Shown here: positions 22,571 through 34,225 of the stretch, in pieces
Numbering within the stretch: the first letter of the stretch is position 1
Layout: every line of letters starts with the position of its first letter
From: Galeruca laticollis
Taxonomy: Eukaryota; Arthropoda; Insecta; Coleoptera; Chrysomelidae
DNA length: 64,000 nucleotides
Assembly (NCBI GenBank): GCA_963921935.1
Contig: OY998177.1
Coordinates: 8,025,754-8,089,753, forward strand
Reading direction: 5' to 3'
Made by a program: the position numbers and the translations under genes
The notes under the pieces: generated by a model
The model's input: only the letters and a program-made list of their open reading frames with translations
Database searches by the model: none
Told to the model about the DNA's origin: nothing

Positions 22571-24108
22571 TGACAGAAAACACGTTTTTAATTTGCTAGG
22601 ATATTGTCGACTTAACGATCCGAATCTAATGAGGTGTGACTCGTGAATCAAAATATGTTTCAAAATACTCTACTTAAATGATATTGGGTTGACTAGGAAC
22701 ATAAAGCTTCAATTGGAAGTGATATTATCTAATTATCTACCTTGCCTATAAAATAGATTTTGGCTTATACCAAATTCACAAGTTTCAAAATACTATTGAC
22801 ATTTTAGATCAAAAGCACCAGTAGAAAATTATAATTATCACTAATCAATCAGAATGCGAAGGAAATTTTCTTAATTGAGACCACGTCTGCCTTTTCAGAA
22901 TAATAAAAGGAAAACTGGAAACTCTGCGTGATTATGAAATGGTTGTTTTTGATATATTAGTTGGACTGTAATGGATACTTCTATATATTGTAGTTCTTGG
23001 TTTTTTTGTTCCCTCTAAATACATTTTTGAGTAATAAAATTTATCTAAATTGCTCAAATGGGTTCTGTTATCTACTTTATCGAAGAATATATCTCAAAAC
23101 TCTAGCCAGTTATTTACAAGGCCATTGAGAACATGCCACCTTGTTAGAAAACGCATGAAAATTTAAAACCAGTGGGCGTATCGTATTGTTAAATATTTAT
23201 TTGTATACATTTTCTTGTACCTCAAGCGCTTGAACCTTCTGTATTTGAGTACATTTTATCCTTGTTGTTGAGGCCCTTGTATATTATTAGTCCTTTGTAA
23301 TCTTGGTTAAGATGATACCGCACTATTAGTAGTACTTTCTTGTCTATGAGTGACCGTTCCAATTTAATTTACCCTAATGTTCTCTTTTAAAACTCCTAGT
23401 GCCCCAAAATAGTTTACTGAAATTATTTCCTATATTTTTCTTGATATTTAATAAATTTTCATTGTTTAATAACTTTTGTTCAATTACTGATTAAATTTCC
23501 TCAAATTCATCTGTTTTTCCTATGTTCAACATTATTGTAATATATGAATTGATGCCTTTTTATATTAAACCTAAATACTAAACATTGAATAACATTTTTT
23601 AAACGAGTAATTTCTACTCAAATCTGACCAATATTTAGATTCAATACTCGTATTTTTTCTCTCTTACAGAGTAGATAAGTCCAGATGTATATTATTTAAT
23701 AAGTACTTATAATCAAGTATGAATGTATTAATAGATAAATACTAACTTTATGGGAAAAAAACTCAAAGGATTCGTTAGCCACCCTAAATTCCCACGTGCT
23801 TTTTTCTAGTTATTCACAATTTTCGCTATTTATAGCTAATCTAATCGTCTAATAAATAATTGAATCCGGCTCAAAGATCCATGTTATTGACTTCGATATA
23901 TAAGTTAAACTATATTAAACACTTTATTGCATTGAAATTCTTACCTTTCTTTCAATATCTGTTTAATTTTCAGCCCAACCTTATCTAAGATGCCAGAAAA
24001 GTATTGGTTTACCCCCAAAAATGTTGGTGTTTTAGCTTTTTAAGTTATTTTTTTCGTTTTTCAGCGAGAAAACACGAAAAGCGGGTTTTTAGAGAAACTT
24101 CTGTGTAT
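22571..24108. other. No gene recognised
   Basis: AT-rich intergenic sequence without recognisable coding or repeat structure by eye. Confidence 0.4.
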
Positions 24109-24127
24109 TCGTCGTCGTCGTCGTCGT
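24109..24127. repeat. (TCG)n trinucleotide run
   Basis: About six TCG units just before the tandem repeat array. Confidence 0.85.
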
Positions 24128-24148
24128 TGTGGTAGGCCACTTTTTGTA

Positions 24149-24975
24149 GCACGATACAGCCTCCGGAGTGTAACAGGTCAACGATTCTATTTGGGTGTTA
24201 TTCAGAGCATCTTACAGATGAACCCTATTAATTTTCAGCTCACCAGTACCAGTACAACGGGTCATATAAATCCAGATGTACTAAATTCTCGGTCATTTTT
24301 GGACAAACTTCGTATTGTTGGCACGATAAAGCCTCCGGAGTATATACAAATCCTATTGATTTTCAGCTCACCAGAGCCAGTACACTGGGTCCTATAAATC
24401 CAGATGTACTACATTTTTGGTCTTTTTTTGGATAAACTTCGGTTTGTTAGCACGTTACAGCCTCGGGAGTATATTCAAGTGACCAATTTTATCTTTGGAT
24501 ATGTTTAGAGCATCTCACAGAACAACTCTATTGATTTTAAGCTCACTGGAGTCAGTACAACCAACGGGTCCTATAAATCTATATGTACTACACTTTAGAT
24601 CTTTTTTGGAAAAATTTAGGTTTGTTAGCACGATACTTTCTCCGGAGTGCATATATATCACTCATTTTATGATTCGGTATTATCCAAGAAATCTCACAGA
24701 TAAACCCTACTGATTTTCTGCTCACCAGTGCCAGTAGAGCGGGTCGTATAAATCCATATATACTACATTTTTGTCATTTTTGGAAAAGTTTTGGTTTGTT
24801 AGCACGATACAGCCTCCGGAGTGTATACAATTGACCAATTTTATAATTGGATATTGTTGAGTGCATCTCAAAGATAAACCCTATTAATTTTCAGCTCACT
24901 GAAGCCAGTTAAACGGGTGATATAACTCCAGATATAATACAGTTTTGGTAATTTTTGGCGGAAAAGTTAGTTTTA
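24149..24975. repeat. Tandem repeat, unit about 172-178 bp, five copies
   Basis: The landmark GCACGATACAGCCTCCGGAG or a close variant begins at 24149, 24321, 24450, 24628 and 24802, so spacings are 172, 129, 178 and 174. The third interval is short because that unit lacks about 45 bases. Other shared landmarks are TTTTCAGCTCACCAG and GGGTCCTATAAATCCAGAT. Copies differ by several percent. It looks like a short satellite array. Confidence 0.9.
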
Positions 24976-25886
24976 ATCTCTAAAACCGTTGATTTTTAAC
25001 CCTTACATGATTTTAAAATATCTAAACATCAATTTAAAAGAACTAATCTATAAATAAATAAGTGACACGACTTATCCACAAACACAAAACAAAATTTACT
25101 TCATTAAACATTAAAGAAAAAAAAGTAAACAATTGACGTAGGCTCTATAGGTTACATGATATAAAATACTGCTAGCCTAATCAGTAGGACTCAAATAAAA
25201 TTATAATGATTATACGACATCTACCTTCGGCGTCAAAAACGGTTGGGTACTCTGAATTGTTGCACTAGACAACCAGGCCAGGTAAGTCAAACTTCGACTG
25301 AATAATCTCATTGCAGTCAATTTTTATTCTGAAAAGTTAACCAATTCAAATCTACTGTTGTATATACTTCTTTGTATTGGTTATTAAGTGTCTAGATTAT
25401 AAGTCAACATTTTGAAAATATGCAGGAATGAATGGTTGGTAAAGAGTGCTACACAGAGAAAAACATTCGCTAGCCATTAGCGAATATTCACTTGCAGTAG
25501 CAAAAAAATCGATGAAATAGGGTACTTATTCATTTACCACAGAAAAAACCTTATTGCTTAAATTAAACATTTACAGTTAATATACACATCATTTATCATA
25601 GAAATATTTCAAGTAGTCTGTTTTATTTACCATAAATTATTTAGTCGCTTACAGTTATCGACCTAGATAACTTGCTACTAGCTATTCAATATAATACCGT
25701 TTATTGAATCTGACATATTGTATACCTATCCTTAGTCATTTATTTACTTATCTCTAATAACTTTATAACCTATAATAGATAAAATGTATATATACCTTAG
25801 TAATACAGGTTATCAGGACTAATTGAAACGTTTATTTACAGTAATCTATTTATTTATTAACCCAAATCTTGGCAGCTAGGCTTACA
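24976..25886. other. No gene recognised
   Basis: AT-rich. A sequence ACACAGAGAAAA at 25452 reappears inverted near 27656-27667 and might mark an old element, but the match is short. Confidence 0.35.
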
Positions 25887-26368
25887 TACAGGGTGTCCAC
25901 TTATATTTCCCCTGTTTTAACTGCCTTTAAATTCTAAACGGTTCAGGAGGGAAATATGCGGTTTTCACGGGATTGTTTAATTTTAGTAGCTACAAGTTTC
26001 GTTTGAATGAATTGATTTTTTCCTATCGTTTTCGTTTACGAAACAACGGATATGACGAATTTTTGACAATTTTTTTTATTGACTTTGTTAATGGAATGAC
26101 CAGTATATTTTTTGTAGTTTGATATGTGATCTTCACCTATATAGCGATGAAAACCTTTCAAAATTAGTTAGCAACTGACGGAAATTGTGAAAATCCGCCA
26201 TTTTTGTTTTGACGTAATCGGAAGCGATAAAAAAAATCCAGTCTATTCGACCAAAACTTGTACTAAAATGAAACATCACAGTAAAAACCGCATATTTCTA
26301 TTCTGCACCGCTTAGAATTTATAAGCATTTAAAGTTTATTAGGGGAAAATATAAGTGGGCACCCGGTA
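25887..26368. mobile_element. MITE with long inverted repeats and TA ends
   Basis: The ends read TACAGGGTGTCCACTTATAT on the left and, inverted, TACCGGGTGCCCACTTATAT on the right, with TA at each border as in Tc1/mariner insertions. The arms match imperfectly for roughly 100-120 bases each (shared GAAATATGCGGTTTT). No coding capacity. Likely a non-autonomous relative of a Tc-type element. Confidence 0.8.
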
Positions 26369-26559
26369 CTGAAAAAGTTGAAATTTCATATACCAGGTAT
26401 GTCAAATGTATTTTATAAAATCTAATTATAAATTAGCAGATTTGGAATACAAACTTCAAATTCCATATTTTTTCCATCATTAGTTTTCCATATTTGCGAA
26501 ACACTCAGAATTGGGTTGAAAAAGGCAAATTTATAAAAAACATTTATTTTAAACTTATA

Positions 26560-26960
26560 AAAAATTAACATGTATTTTTCTAAGTAATTAAAAAATAACT
26601 TCTCAAAATATACAATTTTCTCAAAGTAACCAAAAATCAAAGTGAATTAAAAATAATAAGGAACGTTTTCAGTCTGAGTACAGTAATACAAATCATACAA
26701 ACACTTTTAAGTTTTAAAATGATTAATTTTCTCAACAAAAAATACGAAATTAATAAGAGTAACTTAAAAGTAGTAAGGAATTAGTTTTCAGTCTAAGTAA
26801 AGACAATACAAAACATGTAGGTTTTAAACTTATTAATTTTCTTGAATTAACCAAAAAGACGAAAATAAAAGGAAAGTTTTCAGTCTAAGTTTTAAAATTA
26901 TCAATTTTTTTTAAATTATTGAAAATAAAAAATAAAAATAATAAGGAATATTTTCATACA
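26560..26960. repeat. Degenerate AT-rich tandem repeat
   Basis: The phrase TTTTCAGTCTRAG recurs at 26667, 26786 and 26877, each preceded by AAGGAA-type sequence and followed by TTTTAAA...TTATYAATTTT. Spacing is irregular (119 and 91). Confidence 0.6.
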
Positions 26961-28544
26961 AAAAAAATCCTATACAGGGTGGTACACCCTGTATAAATAT
27001 TTGTTTCAACTTAACGTAAAAAATAAGAAAATATTTAAAAAAAAGTAATGTAAGTTCTGCTATTAGAGTGTACATTCAAAGTGACCATCTGAAAATAAAA
27101 TTGAATCTCTGAAAAGCTAGATAGATTACCAGTTATCTTAACTTCATATGCAAACATATGTTCATTAAAGGAAATTACATTGCTTGTATTCCATTGTAGG
27201 CCTCGCCTAATAGTGAAACCAGAAACCACTCACGGCACAAAGAAAGATCGTTCAGATATTCACTACACTCCACACGTTCTGTTTGTTTGCTGTCTTCCCG
27301 ACTAATAAAAATTAAATGATGCAATTTCTTGTCGGAAACCAACTTAACGGTCAGCCGAGCAACCCGATTGTTATCGGAAAGTGTTGAAAACGTGATTCCA
27401 AATACTTAGATAACTAAAGATTAATATTGAGCTCACTTACGATAAAGAATAGATAGTTAAGGGTAAATGATTCAATTCTAGAATATTTTTTTATTAAGTA
27501 CAAATTACCTGGTGACTGAGGTTTGTCGATCGCTTTAACGGACGAAACTAGCTATCTGTTTTATTCAACTACTTAAGAATAATGTTTCTACCACTAATAA
27601 AAATTTATTTGCAGTAAGCGATTTTTTTTTAGAAACTTTTTTATTTGGACGTGTTTTCTCTGTGTTGGTTTTCTAGTATTCATATTGCAATTTATCTGAA
27701 CATGGACTTCTTCGTCTCATATCATGCCAATTCACTTAATGAAAATGACGCATTTTTTCTCCACCGGAAATTACGAAATATGCTAATACTATAAGTGAGA
27801 ACCTGATGCCGCAAAAATCTAGACGTGAATATGAAAAGAATGAACTGATAGGGGATTCGCAACAAGAAAAAAAATTTCTTCTCTCAAACCGGGTTTAATT
27901 ATATTTTTCGGCGTTTTAATAGAAAAATAGTGATCCTTGACTTCATGGAAAATCACTCTAAAAAACAAAGCAAAAAATTTGAAATAGGCTATCGGTATTT
28001 TAAGATATAAAAAATTAAAAACTTTATTAGAACGCACTTCTGAAAAGTATGCAGCTGAGAAATAGATAATTTTTACCGGAGCAATGACTACAAAATTCTC
28101 CAGATGGTATATATTTAGTCACAAATGTAATATAAATGGCAGTTTTAATAAAAATTTTTGTTTTAATTTTCAGGCCGCCCTAGTCATTACTGTTCTGGGG
28201 GCTTGTCACTAGAATGAGCTTTACAACATTAAAATTTCTGACATTAAAAATTTGGGAAGCATAATACTAATTACAATTGCTAATAAAAAAACTAATAAAC
28301 CAAAAGAGCTTACAATAACGGGAGGTATAAAATTGTAAAGATATACTGGGCTGTGAGAGATGTATAATATTCCTCCTAATAATTTTTTGATTGATTTTGA
28401 AAAAATAAATGTACACGATAAGTAATTGAGATAAATAAACTGGGCGATATTCCTAAATAAATTGCCACATTTTTGAATCTAGACAATCCACGAGTAGATT
28501 CCCTGGCCATAGTTTGCTCTGGAAGTTTTCCGAGGTAACAGTAT
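26961..28544. other. No gene recognised
   Basis: AT-rich sequence with one 25-base near-palindrome at 26971-26995 (TATACAGGGTG and its inverse). No coding signal. Confidence 0.4.
28541..28544. repeat. Target-site duplication (GTAT), left copy, of LTR element B
   Basis: GTAT before the 5' LTR equals GTAT at 35214-35217 after the 3' LTR. Confidence 0.8.
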
Positions 28545-29018
28545 TGTTACGAAATAGTACACTAGTGTAGTCCCCGAATCAGACTCTGTCTAAGTCATGT
28601 ATGGGAGTTAAAATTTTGGCGGGTGCGCAGGAGTTTCTTAGAACTGTTTACGGCTTTTTCCGACTATCTTATCTAGACATTGTTTTTGTGACCAGTCTTA
28701 TCTAGAGAATTCCAGAGAGACAATTGTTTTTGCGTAAGCCTCAATCTAGAATTATGTATTAAAAAAAGGCACTAATATATAAATGACCGACCAGCGGGAG
28801 AAGTTTAGTTTATAAAGTGATCTCGTGATATAAACATCGAACAAGTAAATAGTCTAAGTAGTTTATAGAAATCAATGAAAGTGAATATACTGTGTATATA
28901 ATATAAATTAGTAAATAGTGAAGTAAATAAATGAATTAAGTAAGTGATCCTACCGTGTGTATGCATTTATCCCACCCGTTGAAATAAAAACTTTTAAATA
29001 AATGAGAAAAACATTACA
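28545..29018 (+). repeat. 5' LTR of element B
   Basis: 474 bases, begins TGTTAC and ends TTACA (TG...CA). It shares long blocks with 32553-35213 and with 63005-63638, including TGACCAGTCTTATCTAGA and GATCTCGTGATATAAACATC. Confidence 0.92.
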
Positions 29019-29019
29019 T

Positions 29020-29035
29020 TGGTGTCAGACGTGGG
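29020..29035 (+). other. Primer-binding site of element B (tRNA-Leu type)
   Basis: TGGTGTCAGACGTGGG directly after the LTR resembles the complement of a tRNA-Leu 3' end (TGGTGTCAGAAGTGGG) with one mismatch. Confidence 0.65.
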
Positions 29036-29062
29036 ACAATATAATTAAATATTTACGTAAAA

Positions 29063-30674
29063 ATGGCTAAGAAACTAACCGATTTGAAAGTGTCTGAGCT
29101 AGAGGCAGAATTGGAAAATCGCGAGTTGGAAACGTCTGGTAAGAAGAGTGAGTTAGTAGAAAGACTTAAAGTGGCACTCGTGAGTGACGGCTTGGATCCA
29201 GAAACACTTCTATTCAATGACGAGGCTTCCACCTTAATCTCGTCAATTTCTAGTAACATGAACGAGAAGATTTCAACTGAAAAAAGCAATATTTCTACTA
29301 TGAAGAATAATATTTCTACTAATATGGTCGAGAAGATTTCCACTATGAAGAACAATATTTCTATTAATTAGGACGAAAAGATTTCAACTATAAAGAACGA
29401 TATTTCCACTATGAAAAACGATATTTTTACAAATATGGACGAGAAGATTTCCACTATGGAGAATGACATTTCTGCCGATATCTTATCGTTGCAAAATGAC
29501 ATTGCTGCTGACGTCGAGAATAAAATTTTATCACTAAAATTGGATATTCAGGATAAGATGACAACGTTGGACGAGAAAATCGAGAATAAGATGACAACGA
29601 TGAACGTTAAACTAAAACCAGACATTGAAAATAAGATGACAACGATAGACGAGAAAATCAAGGAATTAGAGTGAAATATGGCAGATTTAAGAACACAAGA
29701 CACGCCAGCAGAAGAAAAGAAGATTACACATATAAAACCCTGCAAGCCAGAAATAAACTCTAGGATAGAAGACATTGGCAGTTTTGCACGAGTCAAGGCC
29801 GCAATGTTCAACGGGAAGACATCGTGGACCTATTATGTTAAACAGTTTGAAGCAGCTGCTAGAGTGAATAATTGGTCGGACAGGGAGAAGGCAGTGAACT
29901 TAACTATTGCGCTTAGGGGAGATACCTCCGATGTACTCCAGACAATACCTTTGGAAAAAATGGATGACTTCAAGCAGCTGAAGAGGAGGTTGGACATGCA
30001 ATACGATCAAGAACATCGAGAACATTTGTAGCAGTCCCAGCTGAAGAACCAAAGGCAGAAATGTGACGAAGCTTCAAGAGTATGAAGTGGATATTGCCCG
30101 ACTTGTTCGATTTGCTTATCCATCAGCAACAGAGAACATGATGGAATGTCTGGGCATCCAGGCCTTTATTGATGACGTACGTGACCCCGATTTGCAGAGG
30201 ACGCTTCGTTTAGCCCATCCCAAAATATTAGTTGATGCATCGATAGCTGCACTTGAATATGAAGCAGCAACGAAGGCTTCGGGTTATAACAAAGTTAGGA
30301 CCATCCGAGAGGAAGGTGACGATGATAGACTTGACCAGATCGTCGACTTGTTGAAAGGTATGGTAGACAAGAAGCCGAAGAAGATTAGGTGCTGTAATTT
30401 TGGCGAGCTAGAGCAGGCACGTAGTTCCTGTAAGCATCCCACGACTCCTGCCAACCAAGAATCTCTTGAAGGCAAAGCAGCCACGATGCATTCGCGGTAC
30501 AACAAAGGTAGGACCATGCAGGAAGAAGGTGATCATGACAGACTTGACCAGATCGTCAACTTGTTGAAAGGTATGGCAAATAAGAAGCCGAAGAGGATCG
30601 AATGCCGGAATTGTGGCGAGCAAGAGCACGTACGCAGTCCGTCTAAGTATCCTAAGACTCAAGGAATCCAGTGA
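29063..30674 (+). pseudogene. gag: Gag of element B: SAP domain, coiled coil, capsid, zinc knuckles; broken
   Basis: The N-terminus (LTDLKVSELEAELENREL, then TSGKKSELVERLK) is a SAP domain, a DNA-binding helix pair. Then follows a repetitive coiled-coil segment built from variants of DEKISTMKNNIS, with an in-frame TAG at 29369-29371. The capsid-like part (29678-30031) has FNGKTSWTYYVKQFE and VNLTIALRGDTSDVLQTIP. After a frameshift near 30030 comes LQEYEVDIARLVRFAYP and a C-terminal region present twice in tandem, each ending in a CCHC-like knuckle, CRNCGEQEHVRSPSKYP in the better copy with Ser in place of the last Cys. Several stops make it non-functional. Confidence 0.85.
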
Positions 30675-32043
30675 CATGAGAAATTAGACAGGGGCGAACA
30701 TCGAGCTGATGTGAATCGCCGAAATGCTGACTTCCTGTCCAGACGGCCGTGACCAAGAGACTGCTACCACGGCAACAAGACGGAATCTAGGGAAGCTGCA
30801 GTTTCAAGAACTTCTGTAGTCAACGAGGAATGGTTACCCACCAGGATGAGAGAAGTGCAGGAGAATGATCTGGCAATGAATGGAAGAAAATCGGCGACCT
30901 ACATGGCAAGAAGTGTCAAGATTTTCACCAACACTCAAGGCATATTGGGCTCAGTGGGACTCCCTTGTCCTGTAAAAGTCCGTGAAAGGTTTTATTGGGC
31001 GAACAGCGCCGACGATGTGAAGGACTGGTGTCAGAAATGTACGACTAATACTACGAATAATGGACCACATCGCAAGAGAAAGGCACCTATGAAACAGTAT
31101 AATGTTGGAAGCCCTTTCGAAAGGATTGCCTTAGACATCCCTGGACCATTTCCGACGACAGAAAATGGTGGTAAATACTTCCTGGTTGTAATGGATTATT
31201 TCACAAAGTGAGTGGAAATTTACGCTATCCCAAACCAAGAGGCCACAACTGTCGCGTATGTATTGGTGAAGGAATTTATCAGCCGATATGTAGTGCCCTT
31301 GGAAGTCCAAGCTGGGAATGAAGAAGACCGGGACAACAGCAGTATATCCACAGCCAGATGGAATAGTCGAAAGAATGAACAGGAGTATTGGAAAATAACT
31401 GTCAAAAGTAGTTTCCAGCCATCAGAGAGATTGGGACCAGTGTCTTTCCCTATTTGCATTGGCCTATCGATCTGTCGTCAATGAGTCCACCAGTGAAACT
31501 CCTGCGAAAATCCTGTTTGGACGTGAAATGAGACTTCCTTGTGACCTGGAATTTGGCTGTTGGCCTGGAGAAGATATGGCAGGATAATACTACGTGATCC
31601 AATTGAGAATAAGGCTGGACAATATTCATCAATTAGTTCGAACGAATCTTCAAGTTGCCAGCGACAGAATGAAAAGTCGGTACGATACGCAGGCCACAGT
31701 AGGCGGTTTTAAAGAAGGGGACAAAGTATGGTTACGTATCCCGACGTGGAGAAAAGGATTTTCTCCAAAATTACAAAAATCCTGGGAAGGTCCATACTCA
31801 ATCAAGAAAAAGATCGATGATGTTATATATCGCATAAGCAAGATCCCCAACGGAAAACCAAAAGTAGTGCACCAAAACCGACTAGCGCCATTCGAAGGAG
31901 ACCATGACCTAGAGAAAGGAGTAAACCGTATTCAATATGTGTCTCACCCTACCTTCGATGAATTTATGGGCGCGTATGGAGGTACCGGGCAAGCTAGATA
32001 TGGAGTCACTGCGGGACAACGACAAGAGTTGTTCACTTCCTAG
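30675..32043 (+). pseudogene. pol: Pol remnant of element B: post-RNase H linker and integrase
   Basis: Begins with HRADVNRRNADFLSRRP, the linker that normally follows RNase H, directly after gag, which shows that PR, RT and RNase H have been deleted. The integrase has a damaged zinc-binding region, WCQKCTTNTT and FERIALDIPGPFPTTENGG with the first catalytic Asp. The second Asp region is missing (a gap after VVPLEVQ). The Glu is present in another frame in TTAVYPQPDGIVERMNRSI. A TGA at 31209-31211 and frameshifts follow. The last part (31594-32043) is the integrase C-terminus with the GPYSIKKKI motif and is open for 149 codons. Confidence 0.85.
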
Positions 32044-32552
32044 GAAGAGTATTCACTGGCATACAACATCCCCGCCCATATCAAGAGCGCACGAGGGCTG
32101 GCAACCGTATTTCGAAAGAATTAAAAAAAATTGAGAACTAGATTCCAGCCCCTGTCAAGACACTGTGACTGAAACACAATTCGCGGTACGTCTTCTACGT
32201 GGTAACTAAAAAAGAATGTCAAGATCGATCCACTCACCGTGATGTGTGGGAAGCATTTCGAAACCTCCGAGACCATGTGTTGGAATCCAGTGGTGAAGAA
32301 ACTGGCTATGCCTAAGATAGCGAGTAACCAGTTGGATTGGCGAGTCATCAGGAACATGGTAGAGGTGATCTTCCAAGATACCGGTGCCCAAATATTAATT
32401 TGCAGCTACAACCCCCGTTAACAGTATCCGATGAAGACGGTGCCCTGTTTTCATAAGATCGGAAAGTGTAGAAAAGGGGCCAGTTGCCGATTCAAACATC
32501 CAGTCTCGGCTACACAAAAGTTCCAGGTGGAACTTCCATTGTAGGAGGGGAA
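32044..32552 (+). other. Non-coding 3' internal region of element B with polypurine tract
   Basis: No clear frame, though CFHKIGKCRRGASCRFKHP-like coding near 32440-32510 hints at a CCCH finger. The purine run GTAGGAGGGGAA at 32541-32552 just before the 3' LTR is a good polypurine tract. Confidence 0.6.
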
Positions 32553-32771
32553 GCACTAGTGTAGTCCCTGAATCCGACTCTGTCTAAGCCATGTATGAAA
32601 GTTAAAGCTTTGGCGGATACACAGGGATTTCTTAGAACTGTTTGCGATTTTTTGTGACTATCTTATTTAGACATGGTTTTTGTGGCCAGTCTTATCTAGA
32701 AAATTCCAGAGAGCCAATAGTTTTTGTGTAAGCAGTAATCTAAAAGTATCTAGTGAAAAAAGGCACTAATA

Positions 32772-34105
32772 CGAGGGCAATTCAGAAACTAACCTCCGAT
32801 TGGTCACAGTGCGGGTAGTGGGGGGAGTAGCGCGCCATCTGTGCATTCACACGCTCAGCAGGTCAGTCGGCATCAAGCCGTAGTCGAGTGAACATCGTAC
32901 CTGCGCTAGTTTAGTTTTTGTGGCAGTTTGAAATGTGTGCTGCAATAGAAAATCCCGCCAAATGTGAAGTGCGTGCTGTTATAAGGTTTTTTACAGCCAA
33001 AGGATACTCTGCAGCAGCTATTCATCGTGAGCTTTGTGCCGTGTACGGACCAAAAGTTATGAGTGAAGGAGTTGTCCGTGAATGGGTACGTTTATTTAAA
33101 AGTGGACGAGAAAACGTTCATGATGAAGAGAGGAGTGGTAGACCATCCTTGGTGACTGACGAACTCGTTCAGACAGTTGATGCAAAAGTTCGTGAAAATC
33201 GACGTTTTACAATGGCGGAGTTGTCTACTGATTTTCCACAGATTTCTAAGACTCTTTTGTACGAGATAGTGACAGCAAGATTGGGTTACCGTAAGTTCTG
33301 TGCACGATGGGTGCCCAAAATTCTTACCGACCACCACAAAAGTCAAAGAATGGCCTCTGCATTAGACTTTCTGTCACGTTATGAGGACGAAGGAGAACCA
33401 TTGTTAAACAGAATCGTGACCGGTGACGAAACCTGGATTAAGTACGTGAACCCTGAGACAAAAGAACAATCAAAGATGTGGGCACATTCAGATTCGCCTA
33501 CCAAACCAAAAAAAGCCCGGCAAGATTTTTCTGCCAGAAAACTGATGGCAACGGTGTTTTGGGATGCCAAAGGGGTGTTATTGGTTGAATTCATGGAACG
33601 TGGGACGACCATTAATCAAGACGTGTACTGTGAAACACTAAAAACATTACGACGGGCTATACAGAACAAACGCCGTGGTATGCTGACTTCCGGTATCGTT
33701 TTTTTGCACGATAACGCCCGTCCTCACTCTGCTCGCTGAACAACAGCCCTTCTTGAGTCCTTCAAGTGGGACGTTTTCAACCATCCACCTTACAGTCCAG
33801 ATCTGGCGCCAAGCGATTATCACCTCTTCATGCATATGAAGAAATGGCTCGGGTCCCAGCGGTTTGATGACGACGAAGAGCTCAAAGATGCGGTCACAGG
33901 CTGGCTCAAGGCACAAGCGGGTGATTTTTATGCAGAAGGAATTTCAAAGCTTGTGAAGAGATACGATAAGTGCCTCAATCGTTATGGAGACTATGTCGAA
34001 AAATAGTGCAAAGATGTAGTTGTAAGATGTATATATTAAAATATTTTTACTTAACTTGGTGTATTTTTTTCAATCAACCGGAGGTTAGTTTCTGAATTGC
34101 CCTCG
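32772..34105 (+). mobile_element. mariner transposon, inserted in the 3' LTR of element B
   Basis: 1334 bases with inverted repeats of about 28 bases at both ends, starting CGAGGGCAATTCAGAAACTA, and TA on each side (32770-32771 and 34106-34107). It holds one transposase gene with a single stop. The LTR sequence continues on both sides. Confidence 0.95.
32933..34006 (+). pseudogene. mariner transposase, single nonsense codon
   Basis: A 357-codon frame from ATG 32933 (MCAAIENPAKCEVRAVIRFF), interrupted only by a TGA at 33737-33739. The N-terminus has two helix-turn-helix regions, the second near VREWVRLFKSGRENVHDEER. The catalytic triad is present: D in VTGDETWIKY, D in FLHDNARPHSA and D in YSPDLAPSDYHLF, with 34 residues between the last two, so DD34D. 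The normal end YGDYVEK is reached. The stop probably arose from CGA to TGA. Without it the enzyme would be full length, so this copy is recent. It would cut at the terminal repeats and insert at TA. Confidence 0.93.
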
Positions 34106-34215
34106 TATATGAAGGATCTACCAGCGGGAGAAGTTTAGTTTATAAAGTGATCTCGTGATATAAACATCGAACAAGTAAATAGTCTAAGTAGTGAAGTGTT
34201 TATATAACTCAATGT

Positions 34216-34225
34216 AAGTGAATAT
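34216..34225. repeat. Target-site duplication, left copy, of RTE-type LINE fragment
   Basis: AAGTGAATAT (TAAGTGAATAT in context) equals AAGTGAATAT at 35074-35083. Confidence 0.75.

Noticed and set aside
24149..24975. CRISPR-like array
   Set aside because: Units of about 175 bases without short conserved repeats and unique spacers, in an insect-like genome; this is a satellite-type tandem repeat.
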